From contig NZ_BSTQ01000010.1 of assembly GCF_030269605.1 (NCBI RefSeq), positions 124,001 through 188,000 of the forward strand: 64,000 nt of DNA. The letters are read 5' to 3'. The stretch comes from Lentzea sp. NBRC 105346. Lineage in GTDB: Bacteria > Actinomycetota > Actinomycetes > Mycobacteriales > Pseudonocardiaceae. Positions 8,003 through 17,478 of the stretch are shown here, piece after piece (the first letter of the stretch is position 1; each line of letters opens with the position of its first letter). The translations under genes were made by a program, and so were the position numbers. The notes under the pieces are model-generated. The model had not been told where the DNA came from. It saw only the letters and a list, made by a program, of their open reading frames with translations, and did not search any database.

Positions 8003-8689
8003 ATGTTGCGCGACGTGAGCTACGCCGGTGTGAGCGTTGCCGTGGTGCTGAAGAGCGCGGTGACGCGGTTCGGCATCGAAGGAATGCTCCGTACGATGCC
8101 AAACGTCCACGAGATCGCGTCGTTCACGTCGCTGCACGAGGTGCCGGCCGGCGAACGCTACGACGTGATGGCCGTGCTCGCCAGAGACCTCGCCGACCGA
8201 ACAGAGCGCGTCGCCGAGCTGCGCGGGCAGGGCACGACGTTATTGGCGCTGGTGGACAGTTCGAACGACGAGGACGTCGCGAAAGCCGCCGGTGTGTGCG
8301 CGGACGGCTACATCGACCACCAGGACCTGAACGTGGAGACCCTGACCGAGGTCATCGGCCAGGCGCGCGGCGGCAAGGTGCCGGTCTCCACCGAGATGGC
8401 GCGCAGGCTGCTGGCCCGCGCGACCACGACACCGCAGGAGGCGCCGCGCAAGCCGGTCGCCGCGCTGACACCGCGCGAGGGCGAGGTGCTGCAGTTGCTC
8501 GTCGAGGGCCTCAGCAACAAGCAGATCGCGCGACGGCTGCGGATCTCCGAGCACGGCGTCAAGCGGCTCGTCGGTAACGTGCTGGCCAAGCTCAACTGCC
8601 CGAACCGCACCTCGGCCGTCGTGCTGGCCATCCAGGAGCGCCTGTGCGAGGTGCCTGACTCCGGACTGCCCTATGCCGCAGCCCAGTAA
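8003..8689 (+). CDS. LuxR/NarL-type regulator with degenerate receiver
   Basis: A 228-residue protein. Residues 150-215 are a GerE/LuxR helix-turn-helix (LTPREGEVLQLLVEGLSNKQIARRL). The N-terminal half has the length and strand pattern of a receiver domain, but the phosphoacceptor Asp and the conserved Lys (YIDHQ where a K is expected) are not visible. It is therefore probably phosphorylation-independent. ATG 8003 has an AAGGA-type site 8 nt upstream. It overlaps the downstream receptor gene by 17 nt, so both are made from one message. Confidence 0.85.
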   Translation: MLRDVSYAGVSVAVVLKSAVTRFGIEGMLRTMPNVHEIASFTSLHEVPAGERYDVMAVLARDLADRTERVAELRGQGTTLLALVDSSNDEDVAKAAGVCADGYIDHQDLNVETLTEVIGQARGGKVPVSTEMARRLLARATTTPQEAPRKPVAALTPREGEVLQLLVEGLSNKQIARRLRISEHGVKRLVGNVLAKLNCPNRTSAVVLAIQERLCEVPDSGLPYAAAQ

Positions 8690-9320
8690 GACCCCGAGCA
8701 AGCCCGAGCCCAAGCAGTACCGCTCGATCCAGACGAGGCGCCGCATCCTCGCCGCGGCTGCGGTGATCTTCGACCGGCACGGCTACGAGGCCGCGACCAT
8801 GGCGCAGATCTTGCAGCAGGCGAAGATGACCAAGGGTGCGCTGTACTTCCACTTCACCTCGAAGGAAGAACTCTCGCGAGCCATCGTCGCCGAGCAGTTC
8901 AACTGGATGGCGGAGGGCGACCTGACGAGCGGCTCGCCGATGCAGTCGCTGATCGACCTCACGCACATGTTCGCGACCGCACTGCGCGAGGACACGCTGG
9001 TGCGTGCGGGAATCCGGCTCGTGGTCGAGCAGTCGTTCGTCCGCGGTGACGCCAGGCCCTACCTCGGCTGGATCGAGACCGCGCGGGGACTGCTGGAGGC
9101 GGCGAACACCGAGGGATGGCTGCGAGCAGGCGTGGACGTGCCCGGCGTCGCGGAGATGCTGGTCGGATCGTTCACCGGTATCCAGCTGACCTCACAGGTG
9201 CTCACCGGGCGCAAGGACCTCCACCAGCGACTGGTGGCGTTCTGGAACGCGATGCTGCCCGGACTGGTGATCGAGAATCGCCTTTCCGATCTTTCGCCTG
9301 CCGGGTCCCGAACCGCTTGA
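8673..9320 (+). CDS. Gamma-butyrolactone receptor-like TetR regulator (ScbR/ArpA type)
   Basis: A 215-residue TetR protein with RRRILAAAAVIFDRHGYEAATMAQI and MTKGALYFHFTSKEEL, the typical N-terminus of A-factor receptor homologues, and length equal to ScbR/ArpA. These proteins bind palindromic autoregulatory elements and release them on binding a gamma-butyrolactone. The adjacent afsA-like gene and two element-like palindromes (7866-7885, 9351-9364) support the call. Its start lies inside the end of the LuxR gene. Confidence 0.88.
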   Translation: MPQPSKTPSKPEPKQYRSIQTRRRILAAAAVIFDRHGYEAATMAQILQQAKMTKGALYFHFTSKEELSRAIVAEQFNWMAEGDLTSGSPMQSLIDLTHMFATALREDTLVRAGIRLVVEQSFVRGDARPYLGWIETARGLLEAANTEGWLRAGVDVPGVAEMLVGSFTGIQLTSQVLTGRKDLHQRLVAFWNAMLPGLVIENRLSDLSPAGSRTA

Positions 9321-9348
9321 ACGGTGACCTTCCTCGCTTCACCCACGA

Positions 9349-9366
9349 AGATACTGGCCAGTATGT
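9349..9366. promoter_or_regulatory. Autoregulatory-element-like palindrome upstream of afsA homologue
   Basis: ATACTGGCCAGTAT (9351-9364) is a perfect 14-bp palindrome 48 bp before the afsA-like GTG start. Position and form suit an operator for the receptor encoded just upstream. Its sequence differs from the 7866-7885 site, so shared recognition is unproven. Confidence 0.6.
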
Positions 9367-9411
9367 AAACTACTAACCAGACATGTTCCAAGTCCGCCTG
9401 GGGGAACGAAA

Positions 9412-10344
9412 GTGACCGCACTGCTGCCATTAGCAACTCGTGAGCTGACAACCGATACACCGTGGCAGGACGATTTCCAGCAAACGGTTCCGCGCAGGCT
9501 TGTGCACCGGGCCGCGGTGGCCGAAGTACTACCCACCCACTGGCACCGCCTTAGCGAGGATACGTTCGCCGTCGGCGCCATGTGGCCACGCCAGCACAGC
9601 TTCTATGAACCCATTGCGGGACACCATGATCCGATGATCCTGGCGGAGACCATACGTCAGGCCGGCCTACTGGTCGCTCACGTCGGCTACGACATCAAAC
9701 TGGACGCGCCGTTCATCATGTGGGAGCTGGCGCACAATGTCGATCTCACGGGCCTGATCATCGAGGACGCACCGGCAAAAATCACCGTGGAAGTCATCGG
9801 ACGAGACGTTTCCCGTCGCGGATCCTCGATCGTCGACATCACGTTCGACATGCGAATCTTCCGCGGTTTTGAACAGATCGGAACCGGGCTCGGCAAGCTT
9901 TCCAGCGTATCTAAGGGTGTTTATGCCCGACTGCGCAAAGGCCAGGTAAACACCACTCAACATTGCGCCGTGCCAGGCGTCGAACCGATCGAGCCCGCCG
10001 TTGTCGGCAGGTATCGCCCGAACGATGTCGTGCTCGGCGCGACCGGCGAACCGGACACCTGGCGACTGCGGGTTCCCAGCGACCATCCGGTGCTGTTCGA
10101 CCACGCTGTGGACCACGTACCCGGCATGCTCCTGCTCGAGGCGGCACGCCAGGCGGTCCAGCAGCTCAACGGCCCTGGCCGCGTCGTCCCACTCGCGATG
10201 TCGTCGGAGTTCCACCGGTTCGCGGAACTCAACGAGCCCACGACCATTCGCGCCGAACGGCTCGGCCAGGCCGTCACCCGCGTCGTCGCCGAGCAGGCGG
10301 GCAAGCCTGTCGCCACGACGTTGGTCACCGCCAAGACGATCTGA
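9412..10344 (+). CDS. AfsA/ScbA-family gamma-butyrolactone synthase
   Basis: A 310-residue protein with the double hot-dog AfsA architecture. Seen are RRLVHRAAVAEVLPT, then the first-repeat segment HDPMILAETIRQAGLLVAH, and the second-repeat HPVLFDHAVDHVPGMLLLEAARQA. AfsA proteins condense a beta-ketoacyl chain with dihydroxyacetone phosphate, the first step of A-factor-type autoregulators. GTG start at 9412. The next gene begins 3 nt after its stop. Expression likely depends on the palindrome at 9351-9364. Confidence 0.93.
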   Translation: MTALLPLATRELTTDTPWQDDFQQTVPRRLVHRAAVAEVLPTHWHRLSEDTFAVGAMWPRQHSFYEPIAGHHDPMILAETIRQAGLLVAHVGYDIKLDAPFIMWELAHNVDLTGLIIEDAPAKITVEVIGRDVSRRGSSIVDITFDMRIFRGFEQIGTGLGKLSSVSKGVYARLRKGQVNTTQHCAVPGVEPIEPAVVGRYRPNDVVLGATGEPDTWRLRVPSDHPVLFDHAVDHVPGMLLLEAARQAVQQLNGPGRVVPLAMSSEFHRFAELNEPTTIRAERLGQAVTRVVAEQAGKPVATTLVTAKTI

Positions 10345-10346
10345 TC

Positions 10347-11186
10347 GTGGTCAACGTTATCGTCACCGGCGCGTCCGGTTTCGTCGGCAGCGCTGTGGCG
10401 CGCCGTCTCGAGGGAGCACGCGTGCTGGCCAACCGCAGGCCGGTCCTCGACAAGGGAGTCGAGGTCTGGCCGGGCGACCTCACCGACCCGGCGTCGCTGC
10501 ACGGACTGTGCGACGGCCGCGACACCCTGCTGCACCTGGCATCGCAGATCGGTGGCGACTTCGAGACCTGCCACGAGGTCAACACGATCGGCACCGCCAA
10601 CCTCCTCGCCGAAGCCGACCGCGCGGGCATCGGCCGGGTGATCTACCTGAGCACCGCGGCCGTCTACCGCGACGGCGTACACCGCGGTGCCGACGTCGGC
10701 GACCTCGAGCTCGACCCCAGCTCCCCCACGAGCCGCACGCGTCTGGCCGCCGAACGACTCGTTCTCGCCGCGGGCGGTGTAGTGCTGCGCCCGCACCTGA
10801 TCTACGGACCAGGCGACCGCTGGGTCGTCCCCGGACTTCTCGGCCTGCTCGAACACCTCGGGACTTGGGTGAACGACGGCGCGGCTCAATCGTCCGTCAT
10901 CCACGTCCACGATTTGGCGCGCGCGATCGCGGCCCTGGCCCGGCTTTCCGACTTGCCTCGCGGCGAGGTGCTACACGCCAACCACCCGTCGCCGGTCACC
11001 ATCCGGCAACTCGTGGAAGCCTTCGCGAGTGATCTGCCCGAGCGTTCCATGACGCTGGCCGAGGCGCTGGACCTACTTGGACCAGCGTGGGCGCGGCGCC
11101 TGTCGTTGATCGGCAACGACCACTGGTACCTCAGCTCACGCCTCTGGCAGATCACCGGCGAGGCGCCGGCCCACGCCTTGGACTAA
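10347..11186 (+). CDS. NAD-dependent epimerase/dehydratase-like protein
   Basis: A 279-residue extended-SDR protein with GASGFVG at residue 8, DTLLHLAS, and STAAVYRDG. Where family members have Tyr-x3-Lys, the sequence reads SPTSRTRLAAERL, so neither catalytic Tyr nor Lys is evident. The GTG start is 2 nt after the afsA-like stop, so it belongs to the autoregulator operon and may modify the butyrolactone precursor. The missing motif leaves open that it is a binding protein or uses other chemistry. It is the last gene before the mobile island. Confidence 0.82.
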   Translation: MVNVIVTGASGFVGSAVARRLEGARVLANRRPVLDKGVEVWPGDLTDPASLHGLCDGRDTLLHLASQIGGDFETCHEVNTIGTANLLAEADRAGIGRVIYLSTAAVYRDGVHRGADVGDLELDPSSPTSRTRLAAERLVLAAGGVVLRPHLIYGPGDRWVVPGLLGLLEHLGTWVNDGAAQSSVIHVHDLARAIAALARLSDLPRGEVLHANHPSPVTIRQLVEAFASDLPERSMTLAEALDLLGPAWARRLSLIGNDHWYLSSRLWQITGEAPAHALD

Positions 11187-11370
11187 CCCTGCGAGACCTC
11201 AACTCAGACGTGCTGGCGCTGGCGCGCACAGCCGTTGTCACAGTCACAAGTGGCACCGGTCAGACCAGCAACGATGCGGCCTGTGGTCGCGGGGTGGTCG
11301 CACCCGGCCCATGCTCCGATCCTTCGCTGCTCACCAGGAGCAGACGAGCAAGGAGACCGGCGGAGTCGTC

Positions 11371-11907
11371 ATGAAGAACCCGAACCGCGGTCGCGTCTAT
11401 CGCAGGTGTGCCTGCCGCGGTGCCGACGGCCGTCAACTCGGAGCCCGCTGCCCGAAGCTGACCAACCGCAAGCATGGCACCTGGACCTACGCAGTCGATC
11501 TGCCGTCGCTCGACGGCAAGCGACGGACGCGACGCCGCAGTGGTTTCGCGACCAAGGCAGACGCACAAGCCGCTCTCAGCAAAGTGCTGGAGTACGAACG
11601 GACCGGCATCGTCATCGACGACCGGCAAACGGTCGCCGACTACCTCGCGAGTTGGTTGCGTACCAAGGCATTAACGCTCAAGCCGACCACGATGGCCAAC
11701 TACCACGCGTATGTCCACAAAGATCTGATCCCGCACATCGGGTTGATCAGACTCGAAGATCTGTCCCACCAGCACGTCGTGCTCTACGTCCGCAATCAAC
11801 TGGAGGCTGGCCGCGGACGCACCACTCTGCGCCGCGCCTCGCAACCCTGTCCAGCGCACTCGGCGACGCTGGCGAGTCGGCTCTGCGAGTCATATACGGA
11901 ACAGTGA
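11371..11907 (+). pseudogene. Truncated phage-type tyrosine integrase (N-terminal half)
   Basis: About 145 residues match the start of an actinophage/ICE integrase: a Cys-containing arm-binding region (RGRVYRRCACRG), an AP2-like strand block ending SGFATKADAQAAL, and a SAM-like core-binding domain (YLASWLRTKALTLKPTTMANYHAYV). After RGRTTLRR the frame degenerates. The expected continuation (LATLSSALGDA) appears in another frame from about 11835, so a frameshift is likely. The C-terminal catalytic domain is absent. The remnant ends against the stop of the convergent NACHT gene. Confidence 0.8.
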
Positions 11908-14900
11908 CGACAGGCGACGTCGCGGCCCACGTGCTCGACTCAATGATTCTTCGCGCATGGCTTCCGCGATTTTGTCGATTGATTCCAGCGCCTCTGGCCG
12001 ACCGTTGCTGGCGGCGTATTCGACAGCTTCCAACCGAACCTCAGGCTCGAAGCGGGTGTCAATGCTCAACGCGTGGGCGAGAACCGCCGCACCCTGAAAT
12101 TCTTCCTTCAGCACACTGAGCAGCTCAAGTGCTTCACCGGGCTCCGCTGCCTCCAGATAGGCGGTGGCTCCGGTGAGACCCGCCTCGTGGACGAGGGCTT
12201 CACCGAGTTCATGACGGTCATCCTGCGATAGCTCGTCGCTGTGCAGCAGACGCACGGCGCGCTCGATGGCGCGCGGACGGTGAAGCCGGATCATTCTCAA
12301 CGTCGCGATCTGCCTTGATTCTGGTTCCACTGCCTTGTCATCTGCAATAAGGTCGTACGCGTGTACGACTTCTGTGTCATCGCGAGAGAGGAGGGCGTCT
12401 GCGGCTTTAAGTCGTTCTGCCGCAGGTGCGCTGGGGTCCAGCGCTACCAATTTGAGAACAGCTGCTTCCGGCTCGATATTTCGTTCTTGGTGTGATTCTC
12501 CAGGCTCGACGCTTTCGTCCTGCTCAACCAGTTCGCCGATTCTGTAGCCGCTGATTTCACCGGGTTCGTCGAGCTTGACGTCTACCAGTGTTCGCGCTGC
12601 GAATGGGTCACCTTTAAGGGAACGTAGGTGGGCAACGCCGTAGGGATCATGAGCCCAGCTGAGCACAGCGGCGACCGACCGGCGCAACACGGCGGGGGCG
12701 CCTTCATCGATCACCAGCGCGCGCGAGGCGACCAGCGCCTCCACGCTTTCAAACTCCCAGGCGATGAGGCGGGCTACCTGGCGTTGTTTCGGCGGATCTA
12801 CGGAGAGGCGATCGAGCACCGAGAGCAAGTCTTCCGCCGACCGGGCGGCACACAGTCGGCGAATGGCGGACGTCAGCGTTGCCGGTGTGAGCGAGGGCGA
12901 CGTGACGAACTCGAAGATAAAGTTGTCCGCTCTCGCGTGCCCGTCCTTCGCGATCCTCAGTGCGACTTCCATTCGGGAATTGATTTCGATGCCGCCTTCG
13001 AACAGTAGGTCGAGCAGTCTTGTCACAGCGACGTCGGGCAGTTCTTCGATCTCTGCCACGAGGGTACTGATCGCCAGCTCACGGTCCGATGCGCCGGAGG
13101 GGTCTGCGGCCATGTTCAACAGCTGTTTCCATCCGCTCGACTCGCCGGCCTTGATGAGTTCGCGGCAGGAAAATGTGCGGTATATGGTCGATCTCCGGTC
13201 GCCTTGACGGACCAGCTCCATCAGGACCGTGACATATCGCGGATCGCGGCGATGACGCAGTTCTGTTGCGATGTTCATCTTCAACCAGACCGGCATAGCT
13301 GGATCGAGGCTGAGCTCGAAGTAGAAGTCTGCCGTGCCGGTCAGGCCTGATATCTGTGCGGCCCTTACGGCGAGATACCGCTGCAACGGGGGCAGTTCTT
13401 GATCGCGCACGATGGAGGTGAGCGCCTCTACCGCCAACGTCGAACCAGAGGTCTGCAGAATTTCCGCGCACGCGATGCGATCGTTGATCGACTCGCGTTT
13501 ACGGAGTGCCACGTGGTGTGCCGACTCCTGCGCCGCGGCGTGGTCTAGCTGGTCCTGCAGCTGGATCATGATCGCTTTTCTGGGCGAAGTCGGCGAGGGT
13601 GCCTTATTCCGAGTGTCCACCAGTAGCTTGGCGAGTGCCGAGGCGGCGTGCTCCCGATGTCCAGCGGCGAGCTGGACGATGGATTCGAATCGTGCACTCG
13701 GACCGGCCCGGCGATCGTGCGCCAGCACCAACAGCGCTTCGAACCCTCCGGGGCAATGGTTCCGATGCAGGGCTTTGGCCGCGTCCAGGCGGGCTCCGCG
13801 GTTGCCGGTCCGAGCGCAGTCGTGGACGAGTGCGAGGCCACTGGTGTCGTCGGCGTCCAGCAGCATGATCGCGATATCGGTGCGGTCCTCGGTAGACAGA
13901 CGCAGGTCGGCGAGAAGCCTGCGTGCGGCGTCGATACCGGCTTTGTCGTCACTGGCCAGCGGGGCCCGGCCGGCGAATGTCGTCTTCGCCCGTGCCAGGA
14001 GTTCGCCGAACAGGTCTCCCTCAGCCACCAGGCGCTGCAACACCCACTTCCGTGTCCACGGATCGCGGATCGACCGACTGACGACGATACGTCTGAGCAG
14101 TGCGATCGCCTCCGCTCGAGCATGTGCGAGCAGCGCGTCAGCCAGCAACGCGCGTTGCCACGCGCCCTGGGCGTCATCAGTGCAGAACGCCTGCAGTCGC
14201 CTGAGCACGTCCGGGCCGTGCAGCAAGGCGACGAGGATGTCCAGGCAATCGAGCAGATAGTCCTCGTCCTCCGCGTAAACGCGCAGGATCGCCTTTACGA
14301 CGCGGTGGAAGATGCCGGGCTCGACCGACGCACCGTCGGCGAGGAGCCTGCCGGCCGCGATGACGTCGAGAGTGTCGTCGCTCTCAAGCAGTTGCCCCGC
14401 GATCTGGTTCGCAAGCTGTGGCTGATGCCCCACGGAGAACAGCGCGAAGCTTCTCGTCGAGGCGTCGTTCATCAGCTCGCGCCACCGCTCGAAGTCGAAC
14501 GTGTTCACCTTCGGCGCTGCCGCGATGTATTCGGCGATGCTCTGGTGCAGGAACTCGACGTCAGCTCCGCGCTGCAACAGCAAGCCGCTGGTGGTCAGTG
14601 TGCTGCGCAGAACGCCGCGCCAGGAGGACTCGGTCAGCTGGGGATGGTGCGTTCGCACGTAGGCCGATGCGTGTTCGAAAAGGGACACGCCTGATGAGAA
14701 AACGGTGTGGTGAGCGAGGACGGCTAAGAGTTCGTCGAGGTGCTCGGTCAGCCAGGGGAAGAGCTGGTCGGCAGTGGCCTCACGGGTTTCGGTCACGCGT
14801 CCAGAGCGGAGGAGCACCACGAATTCCTCGTACAGCTTCGTGCGGTTCGCCGGAAGGGTGCGCAGCGGGTCGTCTTCGTAGAGCAACGCGGCCATCGTTG

Positions 14901-15942
14901 CGATAAGCGGTACTTGGGCGAGTGAGGCGAGTCCGGACCGGCGTAGCTTCTCCAGGAATGCATCAGAACTGCCAAATTGCGAACGCGTACGGGCCCAGTT
15001 TCCGGCGAACGTCGCCAGGTCGTCTGGGGTGAACGAACGCAACCGAAAGTAGCGGGCGCTCGAGAGTTCGTTCGTCTCACTGGGACTGAGCGGCCGGGTC
15101 GTGATAATCAACCGGTGCGGGCCGGTCCGCACCGCCTCCCCCAGCACGTGCAGGATCCGCGACCGCTCGTGCGTGTCTTGGATCTCGTCGAGTCCGTCGA
15201 TGAATACGAGCCAGCTGACCCCGCGCCAAGGCGGGCGTTCCAGCAGTTCCTCCGGCACCGGTGCGCCGAGTTCGCGGGCAAAGGCGGCAAGCGCGGAAGT
15301 GACGGATTGACCGACGAGCATGGTCGCGGGCAGGTACAGCGCCACGTGCGGACTCTCTGGGGCTTTGACGCGGCTGCGGAACCGGCGGGTTTCGGTCCAG
15401 TGTTCGGACGAGCTCGCCACCGCTCGCGTAACGAAGGTCGACTTTCCGCTGCCGGGGCCGCCCTCCAGCAGGCAGCTGTGATCTGCGGAAAGCAGTGTGG
15501 TCAGTGGAACGACCTTGGCGACCTGCGCGTCTTCGGTCGAGCTGTGGCCGCGTTGCTCGACGTAGATGGAGTTGATGGTCGGCGCGTGGAGAGTGCCGAA
15601 GCGGTACTTGATGCCCATCGCGTGCTGCTTCTGCGCCACGAGCAACCGCCGGATCTTCTGATCGAACGGAACTTCGCTGCGCATGGTCAGCACGAAGTGC
15701 ACGAGCAACAGGAGCACAGCAAGGCCCGTCAACGCGTAGACCGCAGGGGTGATGTTGTTGAGCTGCGACGGCACCGCCAGGAGCCCGGAGACGGCCGCAC
15801 ACACCACGAGGTAGCGGCGCTTTCGTGGCGGCTTAGCCGTTTGTGCGCGGTACGCCAGCACCGCGACGACGAGTGACAGCAAGCCAGAAGCTCCGCCGAC
15901 GATCGACGCGATCTTATCGCCTGAGTCGACCCATTCGGGCAT
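11890..15942 (-). CDS. Membrane-anchored NACHT NTPase with HEAT-like repeats
   Basis: A 1350-residue protein. The N-terminus has three hydrophobic segments at about 9-30, 43-60 and 66-86. A NACHT-type STAND NTPase follows: Walker A GPGSGKST at 162-169, Walker B VFIDGLDE at 246-253, then a sensor region (LIITTRPLS). From about residue 520 to the end it is made of repeated antiparallel helices of HEAT/ARM character (for example RGARLDAAKALHRNHC). STAND ATPases with repeat sensors act as inducible switches, and bacterial NACHT proteins include phage-defence sensors. ATG 15942 is preferred to the TTG 6 nt upstream because an AGAGGGA site precedes it. Its codon use is visibly more A/T-rich than neighbouring genes, which fits its place in a mobile island. 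Activity is not shown. Confidence 0.85.
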   Translation of the reverse strand: MPEWVDSGDKIASIVGGASGLLSLVVAVLAYRAQTAKPPRKRRYLVVCAAVSGLLAVPSQLNNITPAVYALTGLAVLLLLVHFVLTMRSEVPFDQKIRRLLVAQKQHAMGIKYRFGTLHAPTINSIYVEQRGHSSTEDAQVAKVVPLTTLLSADHSCLLEGGPGSGKSTFVTRAVASSSEHWTETRRFRSRVKAPESPHVALYLPATMLVGQSVTSALAAFARELGAPVPEELLERPPWRGVSWLVFIDGLDEIQDTHERSRILHVLGEAVRTGPHRLIITTRPLSPSETNELSSARYFRLRSFTPDDLATFAGNWARTRSQFGSSDAFLEKLRRSGLASLAQVPLIATMAALLYEDDPLRTLPANRTKLYEEFVVLLRSGRVTETREATADQLFPWLTEHLDELLAVLAHHTVFSSGVSLFEHASAYVRTHHPQLTESSWRGVLRSTLTTSGLLLQRGADVEFLHQSIAEYIAAAPKVNTFDFERWRELMNDASTRSFALFSVGHQPQLANQIAGQLLESDDTLDVIAAGRLLADGASVEPGIFHRVVKAILRVYAEDEDYLLDCLDILVALLHGPDVLRRLQAFCTDDAQGAWQRALLADALLAHARAEAIALLRRIVVSRSIRDPWTRKWVLQRLVAEGDLFGELLARAKTTFAGRAPLASDDKAGIDAARRLLADLRLSTEDRTDIAIMLLDADDTSGLALVHDCARTGNRGARLDAAKALHRNHCPGGFEALLVLAHDRRAGPSARFESIVQLAAGHREHAASALAKLLVDTRNKAPSPTSPRKAIMIQLQDQLDHAAAQESAHHVALRKRESINDRIACAEILQTSGSTLAVEALTSIVRDQELPPLQRYLAVRAAQISGLTGTADFYFELSLDPAMPVWLKMNIATELRHRRDPRYVTVLMELVRQGDRRSTIYRTFSCRELIKAGESSGWKQLLNMAADPSGASDRELAISTLVAEIEELPDVAVTRLLDLLFEGGIEINSRMEVALRIAKDGHARADNFIFEFVTSPSLTPATLTSAIRRLCAARSAEDLLSVLDRLSVDPPKQRQVARLIAWEFESVEALVASRALVIDEGAPAVLRRSVAAVLSWAHDPYGVAHLRSLKGDPFAARTLVDVKLDEPGEISGYRIGELVEQDESVEPGESHQERNIEPEAAVLKLVALDPSAPAAERLKAADALLSRDDTEVVHAYDLIADDKAVEPESRQIATLRMIRLHRPRAIERAVRLLHSDELSQDDRHELGEALVHEAGLTGATAYLEAAEPGEALELLSVLKEEFQGAAVLAHALSIDTRFEPEVRLEAVEYAASNGRPEALESIDKIAEAMREESLSRARGPRRRLSSLFRI

Positions 15943-16396
15943 GAGCAATCCCTCTGCCTTGTCGCGACGCCACTGCTGTTACGAACGTCATCGTGTCTCC
16001 ACGCGAGTTCGCTACTCCCGCTGCGCCCGGAGATCGAGCCGTAGTCGGGGGTTGATTCGATGCGGGGAGGAATGACCACGGTCTTCGCCTGGAGGATCGA
16101 TGTGTCAGCCATTGACGCGGTCAACACCGTGTCGTTTAGCTGCTCCGCTGGCGTGCGCGTGGGTACGGCGGGCGATGGACCCGCCCACGGTTGGCACGTC
16201 AGCTGGATCTCGCGACTCCGGTGCCACACATAACAACAGCGCGAAGGTGATGATCGGCGAAAAGTGCGGCAACAAGGGTTCATCGGCCCAGAAGCCGCCC
16301 ACTGATACTCCAACAGTGTGAACCTCTCGCTCACGGTGACGAATCACCAGTCCCCGGCGATGGACGAAGCATCCGCCGATCGCAGAGGACCCGCCG
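15943..16396. other. Intergenic region between divergent island genes
   Basis: A 454-bp stretch of lower GC between the NACHT gene and a divergent membrane-protein gene; it should contain both promoters. Short open frames exist on the minus strand, but none has a recognisable family or a good start site. I see no palindrome, tRNA fragment or clear terminator here. Confidence 0.5.
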
Positions 16397-17260
16397 ATGA
16401 GCTCCAAGAGCAAGCACGATCGCAATCGCACGGACGTGAGTGGTGACGGCAACTTTGTGGTCAGCTCGCATGTCGGCGGTGATCTGCATGTGAGGGTCGG
16501 CCGACACTGGTTCCAGAACAAGAAAGTGCGCGTCTCGGTGGCGATCGGCACGGCTGCCCTGCTGATCGGCGGAGCAATTTTTGCCTACCTGCAGTACCGC
16601 AAGGACTCGACGGCAGCGCCGCTCACGGTCGCCGCCGACGCGGTCACACCAACGTGCGGTACAGCGTGGGTCGTGCCAAAGTCACCGGATCAAATAGACA
16701 TCTCACAGTTCACGGCGAGCGTCGTCATGCAGCGTGGCTGGAGAGACTGGTCCGCTGGCGCGGACGGCGCCGCAGCGGCAAACAATATCTCCGGCGCGCA
16801 CGTTCAATTCACCATCCAGGGTCGCAGCGCGACCCAGGTGGTACTCACCGACATGAAGGTACGAGTGGTTGAGCGGAATCCGCCGATCACGGGGACGTTT
16901 GTGTCCAGGGAGTGCGGCGATCAGTGGGCGTGGCGGTGGATGAACGTCGACTTGGACGCTGAACCACCGAAGTCCGTGCCCACCAACGCTCTCGAACCTG
17001 GCGCGACCATTGCCGGAGTGGCCGACTTCGAGAGCAAGCCCATCAGGTTTCCCTACCGGGTCGCAGAGTCAGAGGCCGAGACGTTCATGTTCAACGCCTT
17101 GACACTGAAGTGCGATTGCAGGTGGGTGGTCGACGTCTACTGGTCGTCAGCAGGCGAATCCGGTGTGCTGACCGTCGACGATCACGGCAAGCCGTTCCGT
17201 ACGACGAGCGACGCGAACGCCGTCAAATGCAGGATCCGCAACGAACTGCTGTGCGAGTAA
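16397..17260 (+). CDS. Single-pass membrane protein, possible NACHT partner
   Basis: A 287-residue protein that I do not recognise as a whole. Residues 1-40 are hydrophilic and basic and include DVSGDGNFVVSSHVGGDL, a Gly/Asn-rich strand repeat like those seen between effector-associated domains and membrane anchors. One transmembrane helix follows at about 43-64 (VAIGTAALLIGGAIFAYL), then an extracytoplasmic-looking domain of about 215 residues with several cysteines (CGTAW, RECGDQW, LKCDCRW, KCRIRNELLCE). It diverges from the NACHT gene, shares its A/T-richer codon use, and is the only other intact cargo gene of the island. A functional link is an inference from position. Confidence 0.75.
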   Translation: MSSKSKHDRNRTDVSGDGNFVVSSHVGGDLHVRVGRHWFQNKKVRVSVAIGTAALLIGGAIFAYLQYRKDSTAAPLTVAADAVTPTCGTAWVVPKSPDQIDISQFTASVVMQRGWRDWSAGADGAAAANNISGAHVQFTIQGRSATQVVLTDMKVRVVERNPPITGTFVSRECGDQWAWRWMNVDLDAEPPKSVPTNALEPGATIAGVADFESKPIRFPYRVAESEAETFMFNALTLKCDCRWVVDVYWSSAGESGVLTVDDHGKPFRTTSDANAVKCRIRNELLCE

Positions 17261-17478
17261 ACCCAGACCACATGCTGAATCATGGATGGCGCTCTTGATC
17301 TTAGACGTGCTGATCACCGGTTCACTGAGACCGGCCGTTCTGGGGACCCGAAGGAACACATGGTGATTGCGAACACGGTGACGAGCATGACCGCGCCGAC
17401 CTGCCGACGATAAGTCGTCGACACCTGATCGGTGACGCGATAACCGTATGCGCCGCACGTCGGCGGCAAGGGAAATCC

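Noticed and set aside
8003-8689. Classic phosphorylated response regulator
   Set aside because: Asp and Lys of the receiver pocket are not seen; called degenerate instead.
11187-11370. Possible left attachment site of the tRNA-Pro island
   Set aside because: I looked for a second copy of the tRNA 3' end here and around the truncated integrase and found none.
16105-16551. Minus-strand frames ahead of the NACHT gene
   Set aside because: A short hydrophobic stretch is visible, but there is no consistent start or family; treated as intergenic.
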